The position numbers and the translations under genes are program-made. Shown here piece after piece: positions 12,744 to 22,297 of a DNA stretch of 64,000 bases (its first letter is position 1; each line of letters starts with the position of its first letter). The stretch comes from Cladocopium goreaui (lineage: Eukaryota; Sar; Dinophyceae; Suessiales; Symbiodiniaceae). The notes beneath the pieces are model-generated. The model made no database searches and was not told the DNA's origin. It saw nothing but the letters and a program-made list of their open reading frames with translations. The DNA lies in assembly GCA_947184155.2 (NCBI GenBank), contig CAMXCT020002002.1:424941-488940 (forward strand). The letters are read 5' to 3'.

Positions 12744-13267
12744 TTAAACATACGTCAAATCCTCATCTTGGATTTGCAACTGCAAGTCTGGAGTCTGGAA
12801 GCGCAAACATCGACGATTCCCCTTTGCAGGAATGCCGATGTCAGGAACTGTAAATCTGAACACCGCAAGCCGCGTTTGAAGCATCTGTAAATCTCCGAGC
12901 GTCACTCCGGCTTTCGGTGTGTGTAGATAATCCAATCTTCCAGTGAAGAAAAAAGGGGAGCCACAGCAATCATAGCTGAAAGTCAAAGATCGCGTTTATC
13001 TTTCTTGGTGGAGGCTTCAGGTTGGGCTTGCCACTGTGATGGGCGCTGTCCTTCTGCTGCAAGAGCGCTGTTGATTTCCAACCACATTGATGAGAAAGAG
13101 TTCGCTACTGATTTTTTTTCAGCTTTCTTCCATGGACGGGGCAAGCAACGAAATATAGCTTTGTTGGGTTCCTCTGCAAATGTTTCATCTGGGCCCCAAT
13201 GAAGGAGATCCACCCACAGGGCAGTGTGTGCTTGGCACCATCGGCTTCCGCCTTTCCACTGCTCCAT
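12744..13267 (-). CDS. Two adjacent protein-like minus-strand patches, unknown
   Basis: From 13267 to 12983 the minus strand reads MEQWKGGSRWCQAHTALWVD onward and includes KSVANSFSSMWLEINSALAA before a TGA. A second patch from about 12950 to 12744 reads LDYLHTPKAGVTLGDLQMLQ and ends QDEDLTYV then TAA, following a pyrimidine-rich tract and an AG. The tryptophan/acidic composition and clean frames suggest real or recently decayed exons. The splice join between them was not established, and the opposite-oriented repeat copy at 13295 lies immediately upstream. Function unknown. Confidence 0.35.
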
Positions 13268-13326
13268 GTGGAGGCGTCAAATAAAAGTATCCAGCCGCGC
13301 TTCAACCTTTAAGATGGCCGCACGGA

Positions 13327-13514
13327 CTTTTTCGACATCTCAACTTCAAAAAGTGGTCCGAGAATGGTGTGTTTTGTGCATTTTGACTTCGAAATGTGCT
13401 TCGCGCCACAACGGCGTGCACTTTTTCGACATCGCAACTTCCAAAAGTGGTCGGAACCCCTGGTGTTTTTAACATTTTGACTGCCAACGTGGGAGACCCA
13501 CGACTGGCTCATTC
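13327..13514. repeat. Two-copy 94-bp tandem repeat
   Basis: CTTTTTCGACATC starts at 13327 and again at 13421, each followed by (T/G)CAACTTC(A/C)AAAAGTGGTC and a CATTTTGAC block. The copies are diverged. They sit directly against the lone inverted copy of the 12.3-kb tandem repeat. Confidence 0.75.
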
Positions 13515-13591
13515 ACACCCACATATCAATTGCGCGTGCAACCCTACCACACAAGAAATCCCTCAATAATAACCAACATGGGTGACCCATG
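13488..13591. repeat. Pair of short palindromes with shared flank
   Basis: CGTGGGAGACCCACG (13488-13502) and CATGGGTGACCCATG (13577-13591) are both near-perfect palindromes and both are followed by ACTGG[C/T]T. Changes on one arm are matched on the other, so the dyad is conserved while the sequence differs. The function is not visible. Confidence 0.6.
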
Positions 13592-13599
13592 ACTGGTTA

Positions 13600-14619
13600 T
13601 TGCAATTTGTCTCCCCTGCAGACCCCCCTTTAATGTTGACCTAGTCTTGGTTGGGGGGGTGGGGGAGGAAATAGGAAGGCTGTAGTTAGGTCGATGTCAA
13701 AGTACATCTTTGCCATGGCGTTCTTCAACTTTACCTTCGGTTGACTCAGTATTGTGAATGCACTGCCGACACAACATTTGAACTCAGCCTTCCTGCAAGT
13801 TGGTACTGACCTCGACACACAATACCAGTGTCACCATGTTGGGATGCTATGTCACAATGATTTGAACAACGCAGTTTCACGGGGTTCTCAAGTGCTGCGC
13901 CTGTCACGCAAACAAATGGAATCTGTAAAATAATCGTACAAACAAAGAGCCCAACTAAACCCACCGCGCTGTGGCGAGAACACAATTTTGGTGTTGCGGG
14001 CCAGACGGTTTAGTACCCTACTAAACGCTCCGCGCTGTGGCGTGAGATCCATTTTGGCCGGTCAGCTTACATTCTGAGAAACAAAAAATTAGTAGGGTTT
14101 GTTTATCGAATTTAACCAACTATACGCCATACGCTGGCCATGTTTTTCCGCAAATTTCCACGGTTTTCAGGGTATAGTAGTCCAAGTTCATCAACTATAC
14201 GCTCCGCGCTGTGGGAAAACGCACATCCTAGCTTGGCGGCTGTTGTGCTGCTTTCAGCAACCGCTGGCGGCGCTTTGCTGCTGATTTCTGTTCTTTCTTG
14301 TTCTCCGCGATGGTCTCAAGAGGGCCAACATCAGAAAACAGTGACAAATGGCATCTGCAAGCCAAAGCAACACAGTTGAGATGCCTGTCGCAACGCTTTG
14401 CGCTGCTGCTTCAAGTGGTTCAGCTCGCGTACCAGAACCTGCAATAGATTTCTCCGCACATGCTGTTTCCTTTGTGACCCTAGAAACTAGGGCCATAAAG
14501 GACTTTGAACCTCCCTCATGGTACTAAGTACCGCCCTATTCCCAACAGAGAAGCTTTCAATCACAAGACTTTGAGACTTCAGATCCAACCCGCAAGGTAC
14601 CCCCAAATGCGACCCCAGT
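13600..14619. other. Non-coding stretch with a dispersed CGCTCCGCGCTGTGG motif
   Basis: No gene is supported. The motif C(T)CCGCGCTGTGG recurs near 13960, 14022 and 14199, each time close to a run resembling AACTATACG or TACTAAACG. This suggests three degenerate copies of a short repeat about 60-180 bp apart. The short frames here are not protein-like. Confidence 0.45.
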
Positions 14620-14748
14620 CGTCCTCGTGGTGCAGCACTCTTGTGCCGCTGACAGAGTGCCGGTGGTGGTTCGATTCCCCGCTGGTCCGCGAGTAAGACT
14701 CAAGACCGTAGACCCGCCGAAAGGCAACGGGCTCGGACAAAAAAAAAA
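14620..14748 (+). mobile_element. tRNA-derived SINE with A-tail
   Basis: A tRNA-like head contains a perfect polymerase III B box GGTTCGATTCC at about 14664. It is followed by a unique tail (GAGTAAGACTCAAGACC..., GACCCGCCGAAAGGCAACGG) and ends in about ten A residues. Imperfect 11-bp flanks ATGCGACCCCA / ATATGACCCCA look like a target-site duplication with two mismatches. The same tail is present in the split SINE at 22313-22397, which identifies a repeat family. It is not a functional tRNA: the anticodon arm is not foldable in a standard way. Confidence 0.7.
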
Positions 14749-15440
14749 TATGACCCCAACACCATGTCCAGCCACTAACTAAATCACCAGGACACGCCCA
14801 AGAGCCACATGAGCGATATCGCTGCAAGACAACAACAAAACCTACTGCAGCAACCCACCAACCGCCTGCAACCGAACTGCACTAGAAGGCGCACAGAAAC
14901 CAAGTAAAACTCTTGGATTGGGAGCCAGCGCAAAATGTATATCTTCTGTGGGCATTTTTTCACTTTTCTGACGAAGCAGTGAAAGGTGCAAGGAGGAGGC
15001 GCGGCAAACCATGGCTTGACCAACACATGCGGAGCAACCTTGAGGCGTTGCAGCGAAGTCCGCCAACCAAGGAGGCAATAAAGTAGCAAGAAGCGGGCGC
15101 AAGATTGAGCAAATGAGGTTCCAAAACCAGGGCATCAAAACAGGCAGTTTTGCGGTGACGCATGGGCGTACCCCCATGGTACTGTAGCAAGTATGCGGTT
15201 GATTTTCCCATGCGTGAGACTTGACTGTGTATCTTCTAAGATCATCTCCACACGTCCTTGTTTGCGTCTCCGTACAAATTTGGAGCCCCGGATTGCATTT
15301 TGGAACCTGATTTGGGTCCAATTTTGGTCCTTGTTTTGGATTCCATTTTTCGGCCCCGTTTTGTGGCCCTTGATTTTGTTTGATAGTAGGGGTCTAAAAC
15401 GGTGCCCAAATCACGACTCCCTTAGACCCCCGGGAGGGCG
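14749..15440. other. Non-coding spacer
   Basis: No protein-like frame, RNA gene or tandem repeat stands out. One minus-strand ORF at 14842-15321 (159 codons) is cysteine/proline-rich without domain character and is not accepted as a gene. Confidence 0.4.
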
Positions 15441-15726
15441 AAAAATGTACTGTACATTTTTGGTAGTGAAATTACCTGCATTTGGAAAAACGCAAAGTTG
15501 GGCTATAACCATCATAACCCCTCCCCCCTCTCCCTAGGAAATCATAAGTAAGAGGGCTAAAATGTACTGGAACATTTTAGCCCTATACCTAGGCTAAGAA
15601 CAACTTAAGAGCCCCAAAAATGTACCGAACAATTTTGGGGTCTAAATCATTCAACTAAAATATAAGGCCAAAAATTTTCGGTACAATTTTGGCAGCACCC
15701 CAAAAATGTACAGTACATTTTCGGGG
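15441..15726. repeat. Cluster of five palindromes built around AAAATGTAC
   Basis: Five inverted repeats lie within 286 bp: 15441-15461 (AAAAATGTAC, T, then its exact complement), 15553-15584 (13-bp perfect arms AGGGCTAAAATGT), 15612-15640 (arms CCCCAAAA), 15667-15692 (arms GCCAAAAATT) and 15698-15726 (arms CCCCAAAAATGTAC). The cores are related but the outer arms differ, each paired to its own partner. They could be foldback footprints, hairpin-forming RNA or binding sites. Confidence 0.8.
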
Positions 15727-16340
15727 TTTGTGATGGATAGTTATTCGCGTTTATGGATTGATATGATTCGTCTGATCTTGTCTGAGTTGTGCTGCCAGGA
15801 AATGTGCTGGACACTGCTTGACAATTTTTCTCTTCATCGTCGCTGGGCCATCTGTCTTCTGTCATCTTTTTGCACTATGGAAGATGAGCTTTTGCAATCT
15901 TTTTCAACTGGCAGGTCATCATCATTATCATCATCATCATCCATCATCGTTATCATCAACATGTATATCGCAAATCAGCACTGCATTCTTTGAATTGATG
16001 TTCTGCCTCGCTCACCCCCCCTACACTAACCCCCCCCTGTTACTTATTTTGTTTTACGTGTCTACACAATGCTTCATGCATGTTGACATGTACACATAAT
16101 TCATTCTATCTCATGCGCACTCCGCATGGCTCAAGATTAGCATGCAGTCGCCTCTCACTGACCGCAGGTGTTTACTTAGGGTTCCAGGGCTCCCTCAATA
16201 CGGGGATAGCTACCTCAAAGTGGTAGTGGAGCCTGTGCCTTCGCCAAGTCTAGATCCGTGTGCCGAACTGTTGTTCTCTGCATACGCTCCGTATATCGGA
16301 CTTGCGGAGGCAACCTGTAGGTCAAGTTAGAGTAGCTGCC
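15727..16340. other. Non-coding spacer with a CAT/ATC run
   Basis: An imperfect (CAT)n run occupies about 15914-15960 and C-rich runs lie near 16014-16037. No gene is supported. This is the region upstream of the copia relic; no intact LTR was recognised here. Confidence 0.45.
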
Positions 16341-18890
16341 ATGGTCTTAATCCACAACATGGATTCAGATGAAGAACAACTCCAAATTGTTTCTTATGAA
16401 GAGCCGGAAGCATATGCCGCCACCAGTCATTCCGAAAACCGGATGGGCATCAAAATGACACCGAAGGTTCCACCCCAATTTGATGGCCAATCAAGCTGGT
16501 TTGAATATGAAGATTTAATTGATGACTGGTTAGGGATCACAACATTGGATGCAGATAAGCACGGACCATCATTAAAGAATGCCCTCATTGGTTCCGCTTC
16601 TTTTTATAAGTCGATGCTCGATAATGCCTTACTCCGAGATCCGGATCGTGGCCTCTCTCATTTTAAGGACACATTGAGACCATACTTCGTGAAGGGAGTA
16701 AATCATGTGTTCCTTTGGCGATTCCTCCAGATGTTTCGCACATATCGAGGCCAGAGTGAATTCGTGCACTGGATAGGCGATAGGGCTATTTGAGATCGCA
16801 CAGAAGCGTTTGTTGGCTTCTTGGTCCGATCTGCTGGACATATCCGACCCTCCCGAAGCAGGCACTCCGGCATTTACGGCAGCACTCACCGATGAGCAAA
16901 GACTGCAATATAACCAGATAGTAACAGATGAAGATAAGCTAGCTTACCAACAAGAGCTTCGAGAACAGACCATCACAAATAGAAGGACCAGACGTGCACA
17001 GCAGTTTCCATTGTCAGACAATTTGATGTCAATGATTTTCTTAGTTCAAGCAGACCTCAACGAGCAACAACGTGAGCATTTTGTCTCGTCCATGAACATC
17101 CGTCAGATTGCAATGCCTCAGTATACCTATCTCCAAGTGAAACAGCTGTTCTTAGAACTTTTTGCCGTTTCTCGCACAGGTGTTGCCGACCCAAACATCA
17201 CGCACCGCAAGCGGTCCAACTTCTACGTCATCGACATCGACGAGGGCGAGACCGAGGAAAGTGAGTACGGATTTTGGGTCTTTGATGAAGAGACGGGTGA
17301 AGAAGGTTTCACAGGTCTGTACACAGAGAACGAATTTTGGGTTCTCGGTGCAAAGGGTTCATACTCTAAGCGCCGCATCTATGGCAGGTCCTTCAAGAAA
17401 GGTCGACCAAAAGGTTATGGTAAGAAAGGAGGAAAAAGATCAAGACCCGGCTTCCGCCCGAGGTCAAAAGGCAAAGGTTTTGCAGCATGGGAAGATGACC
17501 AGCAAGACACAGCTTTCTGGGGAAAAGGGGAAAAGCAAAGGAAAAGGCAAAAAGGGCAAAAAAGGAATGATGAAAGCAAAGGATTCTTTCAAAGGAATGC
17601 CTTCATGGAAAGGAAAGGGCAAAGGTGATGCCAAGAACAAAGGAGGAAACAATCCATTTTTGTCACAACCTCCACAAGCAAATGTAACACAGCCTGCAAC
17701 ATCTAGTTCATCACAAGCCCCGGAAAAACAAGAAACTGCCCATGCCGAAGAAAGCTGGGGTTATGACTATGACACCTATTGGACAGATGACTGGTCAGGT
17801 TATGAATCCTACTATGGATATGACGGAGATTACTCCCAAGGTGATTGGTACAATTGGTCTTATTCGAGGAACAAGCATTCAGAAGGTGTAGACGTCATTT
17901 CTGAGGACGGACAGACCGACAAGATCAACCGGTTCTGTTTTTCGGCCATTTGCTTGTTCCGATTTTTCGGACACGAACTTGTAGAAGCCTTCGCATTCAT
18001 GCTTCTGTTCGTGTCTCTGATGTACCAGTGCTTTACAGATTTGAACAGGTTCCTATTTAAGAGCATCCGCCAAGTTGAGAAGAGTGTTTCTACCGGAATC
18101 GGTGACCAGCATTCGTTTCAGCCGCACACATGCCCGCTCGATTCCGTATGTACGGAAGAGTGTGTATTTCTCAATTATGATCATGGTGCCCAACAAGCAT
18201 TACTTTGTGAATATGTAGATCTAGGTTCTCATCCGACTTATGTCATCCTTGATTCAGGTTGCACCCGAGCCATGGGATCCCGCTTTGCCATTGATCGCCT
18301 TGTACAGGCTTGCCAACAGCATCCGAAGCGTGACCACATATGGTTTTCCAAGCAGCCGTGTTCAAGTAAGTTTTCATTTGCCAGTGGAGAACAATTTACT
18401 GTCAAAGAAAGATTAGTGATTAGTGATTCACTTTCGTAATGATCGTGCTCAAACTCGTTGGATTACAACATGCGTTGACATTCTGGACAAAGGTAAGGTT
18501 CCTATCCTCTTTTCAGTTGAACAAATGCGGAACCTTCGCTCCTGTAGGTGAGTTCATGACTTGTCCACTGTTCGGAATGCAACGTACCGCATTGGCGGTC
18601 AGCACATCCAACCATCCAGTCCTTGACATTATGGCTCTTGCTACTTCCTGCTGGAAGCCGATGTACTGCTTTCAGTCCGAAGACATCACATGCCCAGCAT
18701 GCAATGGTAAACATCGTCCACACACCAATAAAGAAGGTTGCAAGAGATTTAAGGGATCAGAGCCAAAATCAGCACAAGTGCCGAAAACGGCCAAGTCTGA
18801 TTCCAAGAACCATGTCAAGAAGGTAATTCAGCCTGATAGCAAGTTAGAAGTACCAGTTCAACCTTTTGATCCCGATGAAGAGCCAATGGT
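16341..18890 (+). pseudogene. Degenerate Ty1/copia gag-protease relic
   Basis: The Gag core begins at ATG 16341 (GIKMTPKVPPQFDGQSSWFE near residue 35). A frameshift near 16790 separates it from FEIAQKRLLASWSDLLDISD, and a second shift near 17520 leads into a KGKGKKGKKG basic tract, then a Tyr/Asp/Trp-rich region (SGYESYYGYDGDYSQG). A hydrophobic patch near residues 260-290 of the downstream frame may be a pseudo-membrane segment. The aspartic-protease signature ILDSGCTRAMG is at about 18247-18279. A third shift near 18440 breaks DILDKGKVPILFSVEQMRNL. A CPAC...H...C zinc-binding patch lies near 18690. Integrase and RT are missing. In an intact element Gag packages the RNA and the protease matures the polyprotein. 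This copy is dead. Confidence 0.75.
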
Positions 18891-19267
18891 GGCCTCTGGA
18901 CCAAGTTCCAAGTGATGCACCTGCCCTGTTGCCCATGTACCAGTGTGAGGCTCTTGACCAATTCGCACCACTCGCGCGATGTCCGAGTCTTCATCTTGAC
19001 ACGCATCAGGCCACAGCCGAGCTACAAGGCCAGAGAGGCGCGCAGGGGGTAAGTAGTCTCCTACTCGGTTGAGCGCTCTTAGGCCAAGTGGCCGCTGGAG
19101 TGATTTTTTCCGGTTGGCTGCTGCAGCTCCACTTTAGATAATCCTCCAGGGGTTTGCCTATGGTCACCGACAAAAACAATCAGCGCGGGCTGCTGTATGG
19201 CTGCCAGCGAGGCGATTTCATGGTAGTTGCCATACTGCTGGCTTTCATCCATGAAGGCAAACCACAC
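18890..19267 (-). pseudogene. Inverted internal segment of UPF1-like helicase relic
   Basis: On the minus strand this encodes motif II AFMDESQQYGNYHEIASLAA, motif III VFVGDHRQTPGGLSK and then, through indels, GDYLPPARLSGLVARLWPDA. It aligns to the intact helicase region at about 62390-62750. It lies head-to-head with the next segment, which continues the same gene on the plus strand, so an inversion breakpoint falls at about 19268. Its left edge abuts the copia relic at about 18890 and is approximate. Confidence 0.75.
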
Positions 19268-19270
19268 TTT

Positions 19271-20427
19271 AGAGGCGCTCTCGGTTATGCTGATTGCTAC
19301 GGCGCCAGAGGAATTTGGTATTCCAGAATGTACTGATACTCTTGCAGCAGCTGGCTTGGATTGGTTCCCATAGATGGGGCGTCATCCTGCCAAACAGTTC
19401 GAGGGTCTCTTTGCTCACATAAAAGGCCATAGTTGCGGTACGATACCCGGAACTTGTGATCCATGAACACAAGCCATTGCAGATCGGTCAGTTTGTGTCA
19501 AATGATCAAACGGTGGAACACGGGGGCTTCGTGCTGTCTTCTGGGACGCACCCTAGGACCTCCGCAACACAGTGGAAGATATAGTGGCTTTGCTGGAATA
19601 CCTTCGGTACTATCACCACAACGTCCGTCGGGGGACCACAAGTCAACTCCAAGTGTTGTGCAACCGCACAGCTGTACACAATCAATTACTCCAACATGGC
19701 TTCCAAACAACTTGGAGGGGTGAGTCGTTGAAACAGGGTGTGGTTTCCTCAGCGGAGGGCGGCATGGAGCCACTCTGACGACAGGGAGGACTGCTTTGGG
19801 CGGTTGCATTGACAAGAGCAATCCAGCACACTATATCGTCTCTCCAGTGGACATGGCTGGTCTGATTGGCATGGCGCAGACTCTTGCAGTGTTTCATTCA
19901 GGATATCAACCCTGAAGCGCAGAGAAGTCAGTTTCATGGCACGATGCGCATTCCAACTGATGCTGCTGCAATCCTTGAATGGGGACCCACCACTTGCCAT
20001 TGCTATGATAGCCACAGTAGATGGATCCCGCTGTTGGAGACGATACCGGCTAGTAGTAGCCCAAAAGTCAAAGAGCTACACCTCAGTCCGGAAGTTGCCA
20101 CAGCGTTTGCCTCACGGACTGATCACCGCCTCACTGCGAGTGGATTCTTCCCGTGCTCTATTGATAGAGAATTCCTCTATGGCTGTGCAGCAGATGGTTA
20201 TCGATCGCCCTTATAGATATGTGCTGCCTATGATGGAGCTCCGATATCAAGCCATTCACGATAAAAAGATCATAGCCATTCCAGGCATTCACTATTTTGA
20301 TGCACATCAGCCAGAAGCACTCCTGCTAACTGCCTCTGAGCTTCAGCTTCACCCTCGGCTTGTGTCCTATTTAGATTGCAAAGGCTTTGTTCTCACAAAT
20401 GCACCTCTCCCATTCTTCTGCAAGTGA
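19271..20427 (+). pseudogene. C-terminal part of UPF1-like helicase relic
   Basis: Plus-strand frames broken by several indels read ALSVMLIATAPEEFGIPEC, ILPNSSRVSLLT, AIVAVRYPELVIHE, GTTSQLQVLCNRTAVHNQLL, PPLAIAMIATVDGSRCWRRY, SGFFPCSIDREFLYGCAADG and KKIIAIPGIHYFDAHQPEAL, ending at TGA 20425-20427. They follow the intact copy at 62821-64000 in order. The final 50 or so codons (to APLPFFCK) lie beyond where the intact copy leaves this window, so this relic shows where the family's protein ends. Helicase motifs V/VI are lost. Non-functional. Confidence 0.75.
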
Positions 20428-22297
20428 TCCTGTCTGGCGGTCCGCCCACAGCTGGTGGTGACCACGTTTAGGCTCCCTGTACCATTGGTTCCAAACCGCT
20501 CTGTGTGACCATTGGTCTTTTCAATTTATACAATCAATTAACAACGGAATTGACTGAAAAGTCGTGATTCATGTTCTTTCTGGACTGAAAACTTCCGTAG
20601 GAGTCTAGAGAGGCAAGGGAGGCCAACAAGGGCCAGTAGAGGCTTCAATCCAATTAAATGGAAGCTGGCCACCTGCGCGAAAACCCACAAACTCCGCAAC
20701 AATAAGAAACATCTCAAGGAATCACCACCAAACGCTGCAAAAGGCTGATGAGCTTTCTTTTAGCGGCAAATCAAGCCACCAGACGCAACGAAATCGGATG
20801 ACGTTTTGCACTGATGTGCCATTTTTCGTGTGCCGCGCCGACAGTTTGGCCCTGCCGGATCCCATTGTCTGGGCACGCAAACTGAGTCTGTTGACCTGCA
20901 TGATTCTGACGACAGAGCTAAGTCATTACGACCCTCGCATTGTCACATTACGATCCGCCAATCCCCTTGTCTGTCACACATTATGACCCTCACACTTGAA
21001 ATTATGATCCGTGCGCTCTCAAATTGCGACCCGCTAATCACCTTGTCTGTGACAGATTACGACCCTGTCGCCGCTTTGGCGTATGCAATAATATTTACCA
21101 AAACGCAGAAAGGAGTGGAGTGGCCTCTTTCCATTTCACCTAAGCACAGCTGGATCCATCTACTTGCTTCGGCAGGCACGGCCCCGCCACAGAAAAGACA
21201 CTTTCCGAGAAAGATGCGGCCAAGGAACATGGAGCTCACGGGATTACTCCCAAGGAACACCGATGTGGTTGGAGGAAAACCACGATTTTGAGCCCCCAAT
21301 CCGGGAACCGCCCAAACACTTTAGAACACCCCGGCATTGCGACAATGCGGCACGATGCCATGTAATCTCGAAGCAGAGACCAAGTCGAAAGTAGGAACGG
21401 CAATTGTCCCAGACGCAGAATGACAATCCCAATGGCTTTGACAGATTACGACACTCGCACTTGTTTCAGAGCAGGGCTGCCGTAGTACAGTTTTGTTTCA
21501 CGATTTGCCGATTGTATTAAGGCACCAAGGCGTTTCATGATTTTACTCTCTTGTCCCAATGTTAAGACCGAGCCTCAGAGCGATATCGGCCGCAACAGAG
21601 GAAAAAAAGTCTATCTCCAGGACAGCGGTCAAGGAAAGAAGCAATGGCATGAGGACCGATCGAATTCACAGTAAGACAACATTGCATGGAAACCATGTCT
21701 CTTTGTGTCTGCTGCCAGGAAAGGGCTGAGGCGTGTTTGCATCTGCGTGAGTCACATGCTTTGGCAAGGACGTCGTCCAGAAAGCTGACTTCCATCGGAG
21801 GTGTTTGTTGGAGAGGTGCAAGGTGGAATTGTCCTCACAAGACCGAAACATCTCATCACACAAACTCTCAGACAAATAAGATGAGCAAATCTGGTCATTG
21901 TCCTCACAATGCCAATGCATCTCAATGTCCAAAACTCAAAGTAAGGTGTATTCTCCCCACCAGACATTCCAGCTAAAAATCAAACTCTTCTCCAAGAGCT
22001 TCCAGCTGTAGGTTCTCATCACTTGGAAAGGATAAACTGATCAGTGTCAAAGACACAACAAGAAATCTCAATGTCAAGCCAATGTGGGTATCTTCAGCTC
22101 AAGCAATAAGCTGTACCAGACCCAAGTAAGATCCAGAATAAGATGTAGAACTGATCAATACACCACATTCCAGGTCAACATTGATCACTGACACTTCTTG
22201 AAGTGTCATAAAAGACTGTAGACTCAAAGACATATCTCAGTGTCTCAACTACAGGTTCAAAGACAATAGAATACTGTGACCAAACTTCTGGTCCATT
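20428..22297. other. Non-coding spacer with degenerate ATTACGACCC repeats
   Basis: Between 20923 and 21066 and again near 21440 a degenerate unit (ATTACGACCCTCGCA-type, then TTGTCTGTGACAG) recurs five or six times at about 25-40 bp spacing. A GACACTTCTTGAAGTGTC palindrome lies near 22190. No gene is supported; the short frames lack protein character. Confidence 0.45.
21562..21607 (+). mobile_element. Short 3' end of a poly(A) element
   Basis: ACCGAGCCTCAGAGCGATAT followed by CGGCCGCAACAGAGGAAAAAAA matches, on the opposite strand, the 3' end of the element at 22398-23929. It is a severely 5'-truncated copy of that family. This supports target-primed retrotransposition and gives the family's orientation independently. 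Confidence 0.55.

Noticed and set aside
14842..15321. 159-codon minus ORF
   Set aside because: Low-complexity Cys/Pro/Leu composition, no motif and no splice context; overlapping frames look similar.
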